Made by a program: the position numbers and the translations under genes. From an uncultured Candidatus Melainabacteria bacterium (GTDB taxonomy: Bacteria > Cyanobacteriota > Vampirovibrionia > Gastranaerophilales > Gastranaerophilaceae), in assembly GCA_947570135.1 (NCBI GenBank), contig CANOTP010000001.1, positions 62,001-126,000 of the forward strand: a stretch of 64,000 bases of DNA, read 5' to 3'. Position 1 is the first letter of the stretch. Each line of letters begins with the position of its first letter. This document shows positions 32,779 through 42,176 of the stretch, one piece after another. Below the pieces are notes generated by a model, which saw nothing but the letters and a program-made list of their open reading frames with translations, was not told the DNA's origin and ran no database searches.

Positions 32779-33075
32779 TTAACCAAGTCCAAAATATGGT
32801 GGGGTTTCTTTTGTTTCTTTTAAGTCTTCAAGTTCAAATTCGTACATTTCAAGTAATGTTTCCATTTGCAGTTTTTGAATTTCTTGGTCTTCATTTGTAG
32901 GTTTAAAGTTTTTGAGTTGTTCTTTTAATTCTTTAATCTGGTTTTCTAATTTTTCCATTTTTTTGAATTTAAGAATAAAATGCGGTTGATCTTTTTTTTG
33001 TTCGACCGAATCTTTCTTTACTGCCGCTGTGTTTTGAAATGCACTTGTTGTTTGGGTTTTATCAATGCCTGCCAT
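32779..33075 (-). CDS. Small coiled-coil protein
   Basis: This 98-residue protein has a polar N-terminus and a central coiled coil (KMEKLENQIKELKEQLKNFK, then LQMETLLEMYEFELEDLKE). No domain is recognised. It ends PPYFGLG. The style (MAGIDKTQTTSAF... with Gln/Thr-rich lead) is like other small proteins in this window. It precedes hppA on the same strand only downstream of that gene's terminator. Confidence 0.6.
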   Translation of the reverse strand: MAGIDKTQTTSAFQNTAAVKKDSVEQKKDQPHFILKFKKMEKLENQIKELKEQLKNFKPTNEDQEIQKLQMETLLEMYEFELEDLKETKETPPYFGLG

Positions 33076-33161
33076 TAAATTACTCCTTATATATCTTTCA
33101 CTTTTTTATTAACGGCAAGATTAGTTAAAAACTTTAATGCTTGTTACAAAATATTAATAAA

Positions 33162-33195
33162 AAGAGGCGGCGGGTTATTTAACCCGCCGCCTCTT
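33162..33195 (-). terminator. GC-rich terminator of hppA
   Basis: A 15-bp stem (AAGAGGCGGCGGGTT and its complement) with ATTT loop and a T-run on the minus strand ends the hppA transcript, 14 bases after the stop codon. Confidence 0.85.
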
Positions 33196-33208
33196 AATTT
33201 ATATTGTC

Positions 33209-35620
33209 CTATTTCTTAGTCGGTATTCTCATTCCGTAGAAAGAGCGTACAACAAAAAATAATGCAATTACTAAAAATACAACGCCGACAATTGGTGCAA
33301 CTTGTCTAAAGTTTTCGTTGATTGCGATTTCCATTGCAAGTAAACCAAATAGAGTTGTAAATTTAATAATCGGGTTCATTGCAACAGATGATGTATCCTT
33401 AAACGGATCACCTACAGTATCGCCGACAACTGTTGCTTCGTGAAGTACTGTTCCTTTTTCTTTAAGGTCGACTTCAACGATTTTCTTAGCGTTATCCCAG
33501 CATCCGCCTGCATTTGCCATAAATACAGCTTGGAAAAGCCCAAATACTGCAATTGCAATCAGATAACTTACGAAGAATGATACTGCAAGCTGAGTTTTAG
33601 CTCCCGGTGCTGATAAACAAGCTAGAGCTAAAGCAAATGTAAATAACGCGATGAAGATATTTACCATACCTTTTTGCGCGTATTGTGTACAAATTTTTAC
33701 AACTTCTTTTGAATTTGCAACATTTGCACATTTTTCATCACATTCACCTAACTTGATATTGTCTTTAATGTATTCAACCGCACGGTAAGCACCTGTTGTA
33801 ACGGCTTGCATTGATGCACCCGAGAACCAGTAAATTACCGCACCGCCTGTTAAGAAACCTAATAAGGTATAAGGGTTTAACAGGTTCAAAATCATTTCAG
33901 GCTGAATGCCTAAAGTGTTTTTGATAACAAGAATCAATGAGAAAATCATTGTAGTAGCACCGACAACTGCTGTACCGATAAGAACGGGTTTTGATGTTGC
34001 TTTAAATGTGTTACCCGCACCGTCATTTTCTTCTAAGTATTGTTTTGCGTTATCAAAATCCGGCTCAAATCCGTATTCGTTTTGAATTTCTTCTTTAATA
34101 TTCGGAATTTCTTCGATTAAAGATAATTCATAAACAGATTGAGCGTTATCTGTTACTGGACCGTATGAATCAACAGCGATTGTAACAGGTCCCATACCTA
34201 AGAATCCGAAAGCTACAAGCCCGAAAGCAAATACTGACGGATAGCTCATAAGATTTGCAGGAATGAATGTGCTTGCAAAGTAAGCAAGTCCCATTAGTAA
34301 TACGATAATCATACCGATCCAGAAACCTGAGAAGTTTCCTGAAACGATACCTGAAAGAATTGTTAAAGACGCTCCGCCTTCGCGAGATGCCGTTACGACT
34401 TCTTCAGTGTGTTTTGCTTTAGGGGATGTAAATATTTTGGTAAATTCAGGAATTAATGCTGCACCCAATGTACCGCAAGAAATGATAATTGAAAGAATAT
34501 ACCAAACATTTCCCATCCAGCCGAGTAAATATTTGCTGACAACAAATGTCATAGCTATTGAAAGAATTGAAGTTAACCAAACAAGTCTTGTTAAAGGTAC
34601 TTCAAAGTCAAATTTATTTGTTTTAGCTGCGTATACTTTGTCATATAAATTGTTAAACCAGTATGCGATAACTGATGTAACAATCATTAAGAATCTCATA
34701 GCAAAAATCCAAACAAGGAGTTTTACCTGATACATTTCACCTACAACGGCAAGTAAAATAAAGCTTACCAAAGCAACACCCGTTACACCGTAAGTTTCAA
34801 ACCCGTCAGCAGTCGGTCCGATAGAGTCACCCGCATTATCACCCGTACAGTCTGCGATAACACCCGGGTTTCTCGGGTCATCTTCTTTAATACCGAATTG
34901 GATTTTCATCAAATCTGATCCGATATCGGCGATTTTTGTAAAAATACCGCCTGCAACACGAAGTGCTGATGCACCTAAAGATTCACCGATAGCAAATCCG
35001 ATAAAGCAAGCCCCTGCGATTTCTCCCGGTACGAATAATAAAATGATAAGCATCATAATAAGTTCAACTGATACCAGTAAAACACCGATACTCATACCTG
35101 CTTTTAAAGGAATATTCATAATGTTTAAAGGATTTCCTTTTAAAGCCGCAAACGCTGTGCGAGAGTTAGCTAAAGTGTTCATTCTTATACCAAACCATGC
35201 AACAGCATATGAACCTAATATCCCGATTACTGACCATGCAAGGATTGTTAACACTCCGCCTATGCCCATTTTTTGAAGGTACCCGAAGTAAAATGCGATA
35301 CATAAACCGATTAAAACTTCTAATACAAGCAGAAATTTACCTTGCTGAATCAAGTAAGTCTTACAGGTTTCAAAAATAGTATTACCGACTTCGTCCATAG
35401 CTTTATGAACATCTAATTTTTTGATTTTCAAAAACTCAACAAGTCCGAAAATCAACCCGATTACAGAAATTCCAAGTCCGATTAAAAGCAGGTCGTGACC
35501 AAAACCACAAGCCTGTTTAATATTTGGAACAACTAAATCGGCTTCACTTGCCAAAGCAGGTGAAACACTAACGGCAAACATCGTTAAAAGAGCCATCAGT
35601 GAAGTAAACTTTTTAATCAT
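33209..35620 (-). CDS. hppA: Membrane-bound H+/Na+-translocating pyrophosphatase
   Basis: The 803-residue protein has about 16 membrane helices. The pyrophosphate site motifs are intact: KIADIGSDLMKIQFGIKEDDPRNPGVIADCTGDNAGDS (split here for length: DDPRNPGVIAD, then CTGDNAGDS), GPVTDNAQSVYEL and GDTVGDPFKDTSS. It hydrolyses PPi and pumps H+ or Na+ across the membrane. It begins with a signal-like segment (MIKKFTSLMALLTMFAVSVSPALAS), which could be a genuine first helix. The residues that decide ion type cannot be called by eye. Confidence 0.95.
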   Translation of the reverse strand: MIKKFTSLMALLTMFAVSVSPALASEADLVVPNIKQACGFGHDLLLIGLGISVIGLIFGLVEFLKIKKLDVHKAMDEVGNTIFETCKTYLIQQGKFLLVLEVLIGLCIAFYFGYLQKMGIGGVLTILAWSVIGILGSYAVAWFGIRMNTLANSRTAFAALKGNPLNIMNIPLKAGMSIGVLLVSVELIMMLIILLFVPGEIAGACFIGFAIGESLGASALRVAGGIFTKIADIGSDLMKIQFGIKEDDPRNPGVIADCTGDNAGDSIGPTADGFETYGVTGVALVSFILLAVVGEMYQVKLLVWIFAMRFLMIVTSVIAYWFNNLYDKVYAAKTNKFDFEVPLTRLVWLTSILSIAMTFVVSKYLLGWMGNVWYILSIIISCGTLGAALIPEFTKIFTSPKAKHTEEVVTASREGGASLTILSGIVSGNFSGFWIGMIIVLLMGLAYFASTFIPANLMSYPSVFAFGLVAFGFLGMGPVTIAVDSYGPVTDNAQSVYELSLIEEIPNIKEEIQNEYGFEPDFDNAKQYLEENDGAGNTFKATSKPVLIGTAVVGATTMIFSLILVIKNTLGIQPEMILNLLNPYTLLGFLTGGAVIYWFSGASMQAVTTGAYRAVEYIKDNIKLGECDEKCANVANSKEVVKICTQYAQKGMVNIFIALFTFALALACLSAPGAKTQLAVSFFVSYLIAIAVFGLFQAVFMANAGGCWDNAKKIVEVDLKEKGTVLHEATVVGDTVGDPFKDTSSVAMNPIIKFTTLFGLLAMEIAINENFRQVAPIVGVVFLVIALFFVVRSFYGMRIPTKK

Positions 35621-35748
35621 AGTTCTCTCCTTTTCCCAAAAGTTTGTTCACTTTTTTATTATAATAGATAAAAGAATTTTAAACAATTTTTTTACATTTA
35701 ATACTATATATGGTTTACTTCCCGCGGATAATTTGCTATTGTGTTTAT

Positions 35749-36099
35749 ATGTATGATACTTTAAAATACGTTTATATTTGGTTTTCTGTATTTTCGGTTT
35801 GGGCGCTGATTGCGTTTTTACCGTTTGACAGGTGGCAAAAATCTTATATTGATGAATTTCACAGGCTTAAATACGAACCGCAAAGACGTATTGAAGCGAC
35901 TTACAAGTATCTTGAAGATGTGGAAGACGGTAAGATAAGTATTGATGATGGGGTAAATTTTGAATCGTATTTGGAAAAGATTACCCCGAAAAGAACTGCT
36001 GTGGCTAAACCTGACCGCCCTGTAAAGCCTTACCAAAAACCTCTGTATGTAAGAGATAAGTATAATCCGCGAATTTTACATCCTTACCACGGTAAATAA
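35749..36099 (+). CDS. Small single-pass membrane protein
   Basis: I choose ATG 35749, giving 116 residues; ATG 35710 in the same frame would add 13. Neither has a good ribosome site. One membrane helix (YVYIWFSVFSVWALIAFLPF) is followed by a helical and then proline-rich tail (KPDRPVKPYQKPLYVRDKYNPRIL). The tail may be a linker or a cytoplasmic binding segment. The gene meets the minus-strand gene at 36100 tail to tail. Function unknown. Confidence 0.55.
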   Translation: MYDTLKYVYIWFSVFSVWALIAFLPFDRWQKSYIDEFHRLKYEPQRRIEATYKYLEDVEDGKISIDDGVNFESYLEKITPKRTAVAKPDRPVKPYQKPLYVRDKYNPRILHPYHGK

Positions 36100-36912
36100 T
36101 TAATAAATATAAGCGCTGTCAAGCAGTTTTATTTCAAACGAAGAACCCGCAGGGATAGAAATATTACCGCCTTTGTTTGTAAGTCCTGTTATCGGAGATA
36201 AGACCGTGCAGCCTGCGTAACCGACATAACCGACAAGTGTTGGAACAGGTGAAAGAATTATTAATATCGGGTTATCAGCCATTTTTGCGGCTGTTCTTCG
36301 AGATTTTACAAAGAATGCTTCACCTTTATCTATTTGTTTTGCAACGCCCTTCCAGTATTGGTGCTTGCCTTTTATATTGTTAAAAAAGATTTTTTTAGAG
36401 TTAGCTTTTGTTATTTTAGCATTTACTCCAAATGTTTGACCGTTATAAGTCATACTGTTTATTCTAAGTACAAGAAGTCCGCCGTTTCCTAAAGTTTGGG
36501 GCCTGTGAACATCTGTTATTGTTGCATAAAACTTGGTACCTGCGGGGATTGTTATTCCGTTTTTGAAAACGGGTGATATTGTTGTAAAACTGACGGTTGA
36601 ACCTTCTTTTGACTGGTCAGAAATCGTCCCGTTAGATTTTACCTGAAATTTTGTACCTGACGGGATTTGTTTAGCGTCTTTTTTATCAACGACTGTAATT
36701 TGCGGTTTAACCTCGGTGTAAACAGGAGTTGAACTTGGAACTTTACCTGGTGTACTTGTTTTTGGTAGGTTTGGTAAAACGTCATACTCAAGTTTTGAAG
36801 AATTATATTTCTTTTTTATCTCTTCATCTACAGAGGTATCAAATTCAAGTGACACGGCAGGATTTGTCGTAATAAACATTGCAAAAAATATTATAAAAAT
36901 ATTCTTTAGCAT
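36100..36912 (-). CDS. Exported protein with IPAGT-type repeats
   Basis: The 270-residue protein has a signal peptide (MLKNIFIIFFAMFITTNPAVS). The mature part has several short turns of the form IPSGTKF, IPAGTKFYATI and IPAGSSFEIKL, like the beta-barrel parts of TrbI/VirB10-like proteins. The protein at 57281 has the same kind of IPKGTVAHGKL element, so these are probably paralogues or share a fold. The gene overlaps its upstream neighbour by seven bases and is probably co-transcribed with it. Confidence 0.65.
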   Translation of the reverse strand: MLKNIFIIFFAMFITTNPAVSLEFDTSVDEEIKKKYNSSKLEYDVLPNLPKTSTPGKVPSSTPVYTEVKPQITVVDKKDAKQIPSGTKFQVKSNGTISDQSKEGSTVSFTTISPVFKNGITIPAGTKFYATITDVHRPQTLGNGGLLVLRINSMTYNGQTFGVNAKITKANSKKIFFNNIKGKHQYWKGVAKQIDKGEAFFVKSRRTAAKMADNPILIILSPVPTLVGYVGYAGCTVLSPITGLTNKGGNISIPAGSSFEIKLLDSAYIY

Positions 36913-37322
36913 AATTTAGATTTACCCGGAAGAGCTACCAGTGCAATAAGAGATGCAAATTGAATGAGATTACCCAGAATTTTGGCTAATGTCATAGGTG
37001 TCAGAGCTAAAGCCGTAATCCCGATATATAGAGCAACTATATAAAACACGGCTTTACGTTTGTCCGCAATAATATGGTAAAGTCTTTTTATATATGTGAC
37101 AGCCATTATATATGTAAGAACCAATGAGAATACAAGAGCGCAAGGCAAAATTCTAGTTCTTAAAAAAAGTTCTGAAACTTCTTGTGCGTATAATGCACCT
37201 GCCATAAAAATGCCGAATGCAATAGTAAAAATAATTAAAATTGTAACCAGCATTGTTATTCTACCGATTCCTCCGTCAAAAATAAACGGATTTTTTCCTT
37301 TTTTTATTTCCACAGCTACCAT
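36906..37322 (-). CDS. Small membrane protein with four helices
   Basis: The 138-residue protein has four hydrophobic segments of about 20 residues (ITMLVTILIIFTIAFGIFMAG, ILPCALVFSLVLTYIMAVTY, AVFYIVALYIGITALAL, and a final IQFASLIALVAL). No family is recognised. The gene lies between the GltD-like gene and the exported protein at 36100 and overlaps the latter, so all three may form a unit. Confidence 0.6.
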   Translation of the reverse strand: MVAVEIKKGKNPFIFDGGIGRITMLVTILIIFTIAFGIFMAGALYAQEVSELFLRTRILPCALVFSLVLTYIMAVTYIKRLYHIIADKRKAVFYIVALYIGITALALTPMTLAKILGNLIQFASLIALVALPGKSKLC

Positions 37323-37339
37323 AATCTTATCCTTTTTTA

Positions 37340-38710
37340 TTATTTTAGTAACTCATTTATTGCTTTTGCGGCTTTTTTGCCTGCGCCCATGGCATTGATC
37401 GCATTAGATGCCCCCACAGGTGCAACATCTCCGCCTGCGAACACGCAAGGAATATTTGTAGAATGGCTTTCAGGATCAACTTCAATATAGCCTTTTGAGT
37501 CGGTAATGATTTCCAAGCCTTCGCTTTGCGCAGATTTTTGTATAATTGGGTTAGGACCCGTGCCAAGTGCTACGATTACGGTATCAACATCTTCAATCAC
37601 GTATTCACCTGTTCCGATAGGACGACATCTGCCTGAAGCGTCAGGTTCGCCGAGTTTCATTATTTCAAATTTCATACCGTCTACGTATCCGTCTTTTTCT
37701 AAGATTTCGACAGGCGCGTGAAGGAATTTGAATTGAACACCTTCTTCTTTAGCATGTCTAATTTCTTCTAAACGTGCAGGAAGTTCTTTCTCCGTACGGC
37801 GATAGAGAATTGAAACCTCTTCAAATCCTACGCGTACTGCGGTTCTTGCAGCATCCATTGCAACATTTCCGCCGCCGATTACGGCAACTTTTTTACCTAC
37901 TTTAAGCGGTGTTGCGCAAGTTTTTGAACCCGCACCCATAAGATTAACTCTTGTTAAAAATTCGTTGGCAGAGAATACTCCGTTAAGGTTTTCGCCTTTT
38001 ATATTCATCATTTTTGGCAACCCTGCACCAGAGCAGATAAATATTGCATCAAATCCGTCTTCTTTAAGTTGTTTTAGGGTAATTGATTTTCCGACTATTA
38101 CGTTTTTATGAAACTCCACGCCCATTGTTTTAAGGTTTGTAATTTCTTTATCTAAAATGGTTCGCGGAAGTCTGAACGGAGGGATTCCGTAGCGAAGAAC
38201 ACCGCCTAATTTGTGAAGTGCCTCAAATACGACTACTTCATGACCTGCTTTTCTTAAGTCGGCTGCGGCAGTTATCCCCGCACATCCTGAGCCGATTACG
38301 GCAACTTTTTTCCCTGAGGGTTTAATTTCAGGTAAATCGGCGTTTGTGTTATCTCCGACATATCTTTCCAATGCTCCGATTGCAACGGCTTCACCTTTTA
38401 TGCCTAAAATACAGTTTCCTTCACATTGTCTTTCCTGCGGGCAGACTCTTCCGCAAACTGACGGGAGCATACTTGTTTCGCGGATAATTCTTCCCGCTTC
38501 TTCAAGGTTATCTTCTTTTAATGCTTTTATAAATTGCGGTATCTGAATGTTTACGGGACACCCTTGAACGCATCTCGGGTTTTTACAATTTAAACAGCGT
38601 GAGGCTTCAAGTTTAACCTGCTCGGGTGTTAAGTTACTTTCTACCGTGTCAAAATTTGAACGTCTTGCGATTTTGTCCTGTTCTTGAACTCTTTGTCTTT
38701 CTGTTGCCAT
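37340..38710 (-). CDS. GltD/NfnB-like NADPH oxidoreductase
   Basis: This 456-residue protein has an N-terminal Fe-S domain (CLNCKNPRCVQGCPVNI and CGRVCPQERQCEGNC). Two nucleotide-binding folds follow: VAVIGSGCAGITAAADL for FAD and VAVIGGGNVAMDAARTA for NADPH. The closing motif is IPCVFAGGDV. It may be a glutamate synthase small subunit, a homotetrameric GltA-type enzyme, or the B subunit of ferredoxin:NADP oxidoreductase. No glutamate synthase large subunit or NfnA is adjacent, which leaves the reaction open. Confidence 0.85.
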   Translation of the reverse strand: MATERQRVQEQDKIARRSNFDTVESNLTPEQVKLEASRCLNCKNPRCVQGCPVNIQIPQFIKALKEDNLEEAGRIIRETSMLPSVCGRVCPQERQCEGNCILGIKGEAVAIGALERYVGDNTNADLPEIKPSGKKVAVIGSGCAGITAAADLRKAGHEVVVFEALHKLGGVLRYGIPPFRLPRTILDKEITNLKTMGVEFHKNVIVGKSITLKQLKEDGFDAIFICSGAGLPKMMNIKGENLNGVFSANEFLTRVNLMGAGSKTCATPLKVGKKVAVIGGGNVAMDAARTAVRVGFEEVSILYRRTEKELPARLEEIRHAKEEGVQFKFLHAPVEILEKDGYVDGMKFEIMKLGEPDASGRCRPIGTGEYVIEDVDTVIVALGTGPNPIIQKSAQSEGLEIITDSKGYIEVDPESHSTNIPCVFAGGDVAPVGASNAINAMGAGKKAAKAINELLK

Positions 38711-38778
38711 ATTTTATCTCTTCTTTTGTATAAATGTATATTATTATTGTAGTTTAAAAACAGGCGTTGTGCAAGGTA

Positions 38779-39456
38779 TTATTTGACATTTTTAATGGCT
38801 TTTTTAAAATAGTTGGGGTCGTTTATTGCTTTAATAGTACAACTGATACCGTTTTCACGTTCGGTTCCTGTCGGGTTGCAATATTTGTCCGAGTCAGGGA
38901 ATTTTGTTTTTAAATCTCCTACAGCTCGGAGTTCTCCATTTACCAGTTGGAATGTAAATAAATCTACTCCCCAACGATTTGGCGGATTTACAAAACCGTT
39001 TATATCGACGCTTATAAAGCTTTCGTATAAGTTTTCTATATATATATTTGTGCCGTCAGGTAGTGCAATTTGACCGTCGTCAAGCCAGTCAGTTCTCATG
39101 TTCTTTTTTGAGTAGGATACATAATCGTTTGAGTTTCTCCAATACCAACAATTATGTATTTTTTTAGAAATCATATCTGCAGTGTCTGAATTTCCACAAT
39201 CGACGGCTCCTTTAAAATAATTTTTAAATGTAATGTAAAATTTATTAGGTTTGTAATCTTTAAAATCAAGAGATAAGTCATCGTTTGACATAAGTCTTAA
39301 AGCTTGTTGAATTGTTGAATATGATTTTAAAAATTGGCTGCGGTAACGAGCTGCCTTGTGTGCATTTATAAGGTTTGGGATTGTCATAGCGGCAACTACC
39401 CCGATAATGCCAAGTGTTATTAATACCTCCGCTAGTGTAAAACCTTTCTTTTTCAT
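38779..39456 (-). CDS. Type IV pilin-like (pseudopilin) protein, module 2
   Basis: The 225-residue protein begins MKKKGFTLAEVLITLGIIGVVAAMTIPNLI with the processing G|F site and Glu at +5. The globular part holds the same block as module 1 (DINGFVNPPNRWGVDLFTF) and a C-terminal Cys pair region (CNPTGTERENGISC). GGAGAAG precedes the ATG. The gene is divergent from an XRE-type gene with a 16-bp palindrome between them. The assembly machinery is not in the window. Confidence 0.88.
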   Translation of the reverse strand: MKKKGFTLAEVLITLGIIGVVAAMTIPNLINAHKAARYRSQFLKSYSTIQQALRLMSNDDLSLDFKDYKPNKFYITFKNYFKGAVDCGNSDTADMISKKIHNCWYWRNSNDYVSYSKKNMRTDWLDDGQIALPDGTNIYIENLYESFISVDINGFVNPPNRWGVDLFTFQLVNGELRAVGDLKTKFPDSDKYCNPTGTERENGISCTIKAINDPNYFKKAIKNVK

Positions 39457-39487
39457 AAACTTCTCCTGTGATATAATATGATTTTTT

Positions 39488-39503
39488 GAACATTATAATG
39501 TTC
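39488..39503. promoter_or_regulatory. 16-bp perfect palindrome between pilin and XRE genes, module 2
   Basis: GAACATTATAATGTTC is self-complementary throughout and also contains a TATAAT-like core, so a bound protein would block the promoter. It is a different sequence from the module 1 operator. Confidence 0.7.
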
Positions 39504-39557
39504 GCATAGTCATTATTCATTATTTAATTATTTTTGTCAATCATTTAGGATTAATCT

Positions 39558-39776
39558 ATGAAAGACGACAGATTATTGCAGTTGGGACAGAAAATCAGGT
39601 ATGAACGGATGAAACGAGCATTGAGCCAGGAGGCGTTGGAGGAATTGTCTTCCGTTTCAAGGCGAACTATCAGTGAAATCGAGCGCGGGAATGCAGATAT
39701 TCGTTATACAAACCTTTATCAGATTGCGGGAGCTTTGGGGATACAAATCTCAGAGTTGTTGAATTTTAAGTTATAA
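39558..39776 (+). CDS. XRE-family HTH regulator, module 2
   Basis: The 72-residue protein is a stand-alone Cro/CI-type helix-turn-helix (LGQKIRYERMKRALSQEALEELSSVSRRTISEIERGNADIRYTNLYQIAGALGI). It is divergent from the pilin at 38779. The site at 39488 is probably its operator. Its stop overlaps or abuts the long frame of the rmuC gene, so they could be co-transcribed. Confidence 0.88.
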   Translation: MKDDRLLQLGQKIRYERMKRALSQEALEELSSVSRRTISEIERGNADIRYTNLYQIAGALGIQISELLNFKL

Positions 39777-39822
39777 CATGATATTATTTGTGGTGTTATA
39801 TGACTTAAGGAGCAGGGGATAT

Positions 39823-41013
39823 ATGGCTTTAGAAATTGTTATTTTATTGTTATCAATTGTTATAACAGGTTTGCTTGTTTGGTTTTTTGCATCAAAACAT
39901 TACAACTGCGAACTTATCAGTTTGAAGGAAGAAAACCTGAGGCTAAAAAGTCAGGCAGGTTTAAATGAAAATATTGTTAATGAGGTTAAGGTTGCTTTTT
40001 CCCAAATTGCGCAGGATTCGCTGAAATCCCAGCAGGAAGCTTTGCTTGCAGAACACGCTAAAGATTTAACAAGTCGTATGGATTTATTTAAAGCCGAAGA
40101 AATTACTCCTGTAAGCCGCTTGTTAAAAGAGTTTAAAGAAAGTATCGATAACTATCAAAACGCTCATAAAAACGAGTCAATGGAGATTAAAAACGCAATT
40201 CTGACAGCCGAAAAGTACGCTAAAGCGCTTACTATGAATCAAAATTCAAAAGGGGAATTCGGGGAAGATTGGCTTGAGCAGATTTTCAGGTTCGCAAATC
40301 TGGAGGAGAATGTTCATTATACAAAACAGTTTGTGTCAGATGGAGCTAAACCTGACTTTGTTGTGAATCTGCCGAATGATAAAAATATAATCGTTGATTC
40401 TAAAGTTATTTTGAAAAATTATCTTGAGTACAGACAAAATGAAGATAATGAAATCCTTAAAAAGGCTTTTATAACCGATATGACAAACTGTGTTACAAGT
40501 CTTGCCAAGAAAAATTATGAGGAAATCGAAGAGCTTTATCAACCGGGTTTTATTTTAATGTATATTCCCGTTGAAACTTGCGTGAATATGATTTACACGG
40601 ACTATGATTTCAGAAAAGTTGTTGAGCTTGCGGCATCAAGAAACATTATAATCGTTGGAACTGCATCATTGCTTGTGACTTTGCGTCTTGTGAACCAGCT
40701 TTGGGCATCTCAAACCCAGTATGATAATGTTCAAAATATTATTACTGTCGGTGAAAACCTTTACAATAACATTGCCTCTCACGCTCAGAATTTACTTAAT
40801 ATTCAGTCAATTATTGATAAGGCAGCTTCAGGCATAAAAACCGAAGTGAATCGTTTCACGCAGCGCAAAAACGGCAGTATATTTAAGGAAGCCGAAAAGT
40901 TAAGACAGTTCGGAATCTCATCAAAAGAGGTTAAATCAGGTAAAAAGCTAGTTGAAAATGCTATTCCTGTTGTTTTTTTAGAAGAAAATATTGCAGAAGA
41001 AGTTGAAGTTTAG
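39823..41013 (+). CDS. rmuC: RmuC-family DNA recombination protein
   Basis: I choose ATG 39823 (MALEIVILLLSIVITG...) with AAGGAGCAGGGG upstream; a start 45 bases earlier directly after the XRE stop is also open. The product has 396 residues: one N-terminal membrane helix, a coiled coil (LISLKEENLRLKSQAG), then the RmuC domain with NSKGEFGEDWLEQIFRFANL, KPDFVVNLPNDKNIIVDSKV and GIKTEVNRFTQR. RmuC limits recombination between short inverted repeats, and its core is related to restriction-endonuclease folds. Length and order are normal. Confidence 0.9.
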   Translation: MALEIVILLLSIVITGLLVWFFASKHYNCELISLKEENLRLKSQAGLNENIVNEVKVAFSQIAQDSLKSQQEALLAEHAKDLTSRMDLFKAEEITPVSRLLKEFKESIDNYQNAHKNESMEIKNAILTAEKYAKALTMNQNSKGEFGEDWLEQIFRFANLEENVHYTKQFVSDGAKPDFVVNLPNDKNIIVDSKVILKNYLEYRQNEDNEILKKAFITDMTNCVTSLAKKNYEEIEELYQPGFILMYIPVETCVNMIYTDYDFRKVVELAASRNIIIVGTASLLVTLRLVNQLWASQTQYDNVQNIITVGENLYNNIASHAQNLLNIQSIIDKAASGIKTEVNRFTQRKNGSIFKEAEKLRQFGISSKEVKSGKKLVENAIPVVFLEENIAEEVEV

Positions 41014-41026
41014 GAGTTAATAAAAA

Positions 41027-42175
41027 ATGAGTTATTTTGAAGAAAACAGAAAGTTTTTAGGTTTTAACGGAGTCTTAGGCAGACGCGATTTTATCGTAAA
41101 CTGCATGATTATTGAAATAATTGAGTCATTAATTTGCTCAACTCCCGTTGTTTACTTGTTTTTTATTTATCCTGATTTATTGAAAAGTTTTTCATCAGGA
41201 ACGTTTCCTGCCTGGTACTTGCAGTGGGTTGCAGTTGTCGGATTAATCTCATCTGTTTTGTATTTTTCAAGTATTTTGCGCAGAACCCGTGATATTTTGG
41301 GCGTTGAGGATGATAATAAAATAAATGTTATAGCAGGGGTTCTTACCGTTTTGAACTTCTGCGGATATCTTCCGTTTGGGACATTTGGAAGGTTTTTATC
41401 ACTGTTTGTACTGATTTATTTAGCGATGCAAAAAGGCGCGATTACGGGCGTAAAACCTCCAAGTAATGTTATAAAATTTAACTGGGGCGCGTTTTTCGGG
41501 ACTTGGATGTGGGGGTTATTTAATAAAACTCCAATAACCTTACTTATGATTCCGTTATTTTTTACTTTTGGCGGGTTTCCGTTTATGATTTTGTGCGGGT
41601 TGAAAGGTAATGAGTGGGCTTATAAAAACAAAAAATGTGATGATGTTGAAAAATTCCATAATTCACAAAAAAATCAATCAATTTTATGGCTGATTTTGGT
41701 GCCTGTTTTGAGTTTTGTTTTTTCTGTTGCGGTGCTTGGGGTTTCTGGAGTTGCGCTTTATAAATACTCCAAAACTCATCCTGAATTTAAAGCAAAAGTT
41801 ACAAAAATGTTGTCTGATTATCAGGTGTCTGCGGTTGAATCTTCGTTTGACAAAATTGAGGTTAAAGACGGTGTTTACAGGTTTTATGTTGATCCCGCAG
41901 ATTGGAAAGATATGCCTGAAACCTTTATGAAAGTTGAGTTTAGAAACGCTGTATCGTATGCTCTTATTAAAGAAGGTAAAGCGTTTGAGAAAAAATCCGG
42001 TTTTCTTTATGTGATGAATAATGTTAAAATATGTAGTTCGTTTAATAACGAAGTTCTTGCAGAGTTTTACATAAACCCAGAAGACGCAAAAGACCTGAGT
42101 AAAAAGACTTCAGTTGAAATTAAGCAGTTGATTGAAAAAGGATATAAGTTTAATAATCATCCGTCGCTGCCTTAG
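41027..42175 (+). CDS. DUF805/DUF2628-like membrane protein
   Basis: The 382-residue protein begins with a DUF805-like part: LGFNGVLGRRDFIVN, two membrane helices and the basic ILRRTRDILGVED segment. A DUF2628-like part follows, with FNWGAFFGTWMWGLFNKTPITL and NEWAYKNKK. A further helix leads to an extracytoplasmic C-terminal domain of about 140 residues without assignment. It follows rmuC by 13 bases and is probably co-transcribed. Function unknown; proteins with these domains are membrane and often envelope-related. Confidence 0.65.
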   Translation: MSYFEENRKFLGFNGVLGRRDFIVNCMIIEIIESLICSTPVVYLFFIYPDLLKSFSSGTFPAWYLQWVAVVGLISSVLYFSSILRRTRDILGVEDDNKINVIAGVLTVLNFCGYLPFGTFGRFLSLFVLIYLAMQKGAITGVKPPSNVIKFNWGAFFGTWMWGLFNKTPITLLMIPLFFTFGGFPFMILCGLKGNEWAYKNKKCDDVEKFHNSQKNQSILWLILVPVLSFVFSVAVLGVSGVALYKYSKTHPEFKAKVTKMLSDYQVSAVESSFDKIEVKDGVYRFYVDPADWKDMPETFMKVEFRNAVSYALIKEGKAFEKKSGFLYVMNNVKICSSFNNEVLAEFYINPEDAKDLSKKTSVEIKQLIEKGYKFNNHPSLP

Positions 42176-42176
42176 G

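Noticed and set aside
39778-39822. Earlier start of rmuC directly after the XRE stop
   Set aside because: The later ATG has a strong ribosome site and gives the normal N-terminal membrane helix; the earlier one adds an unusual lead.
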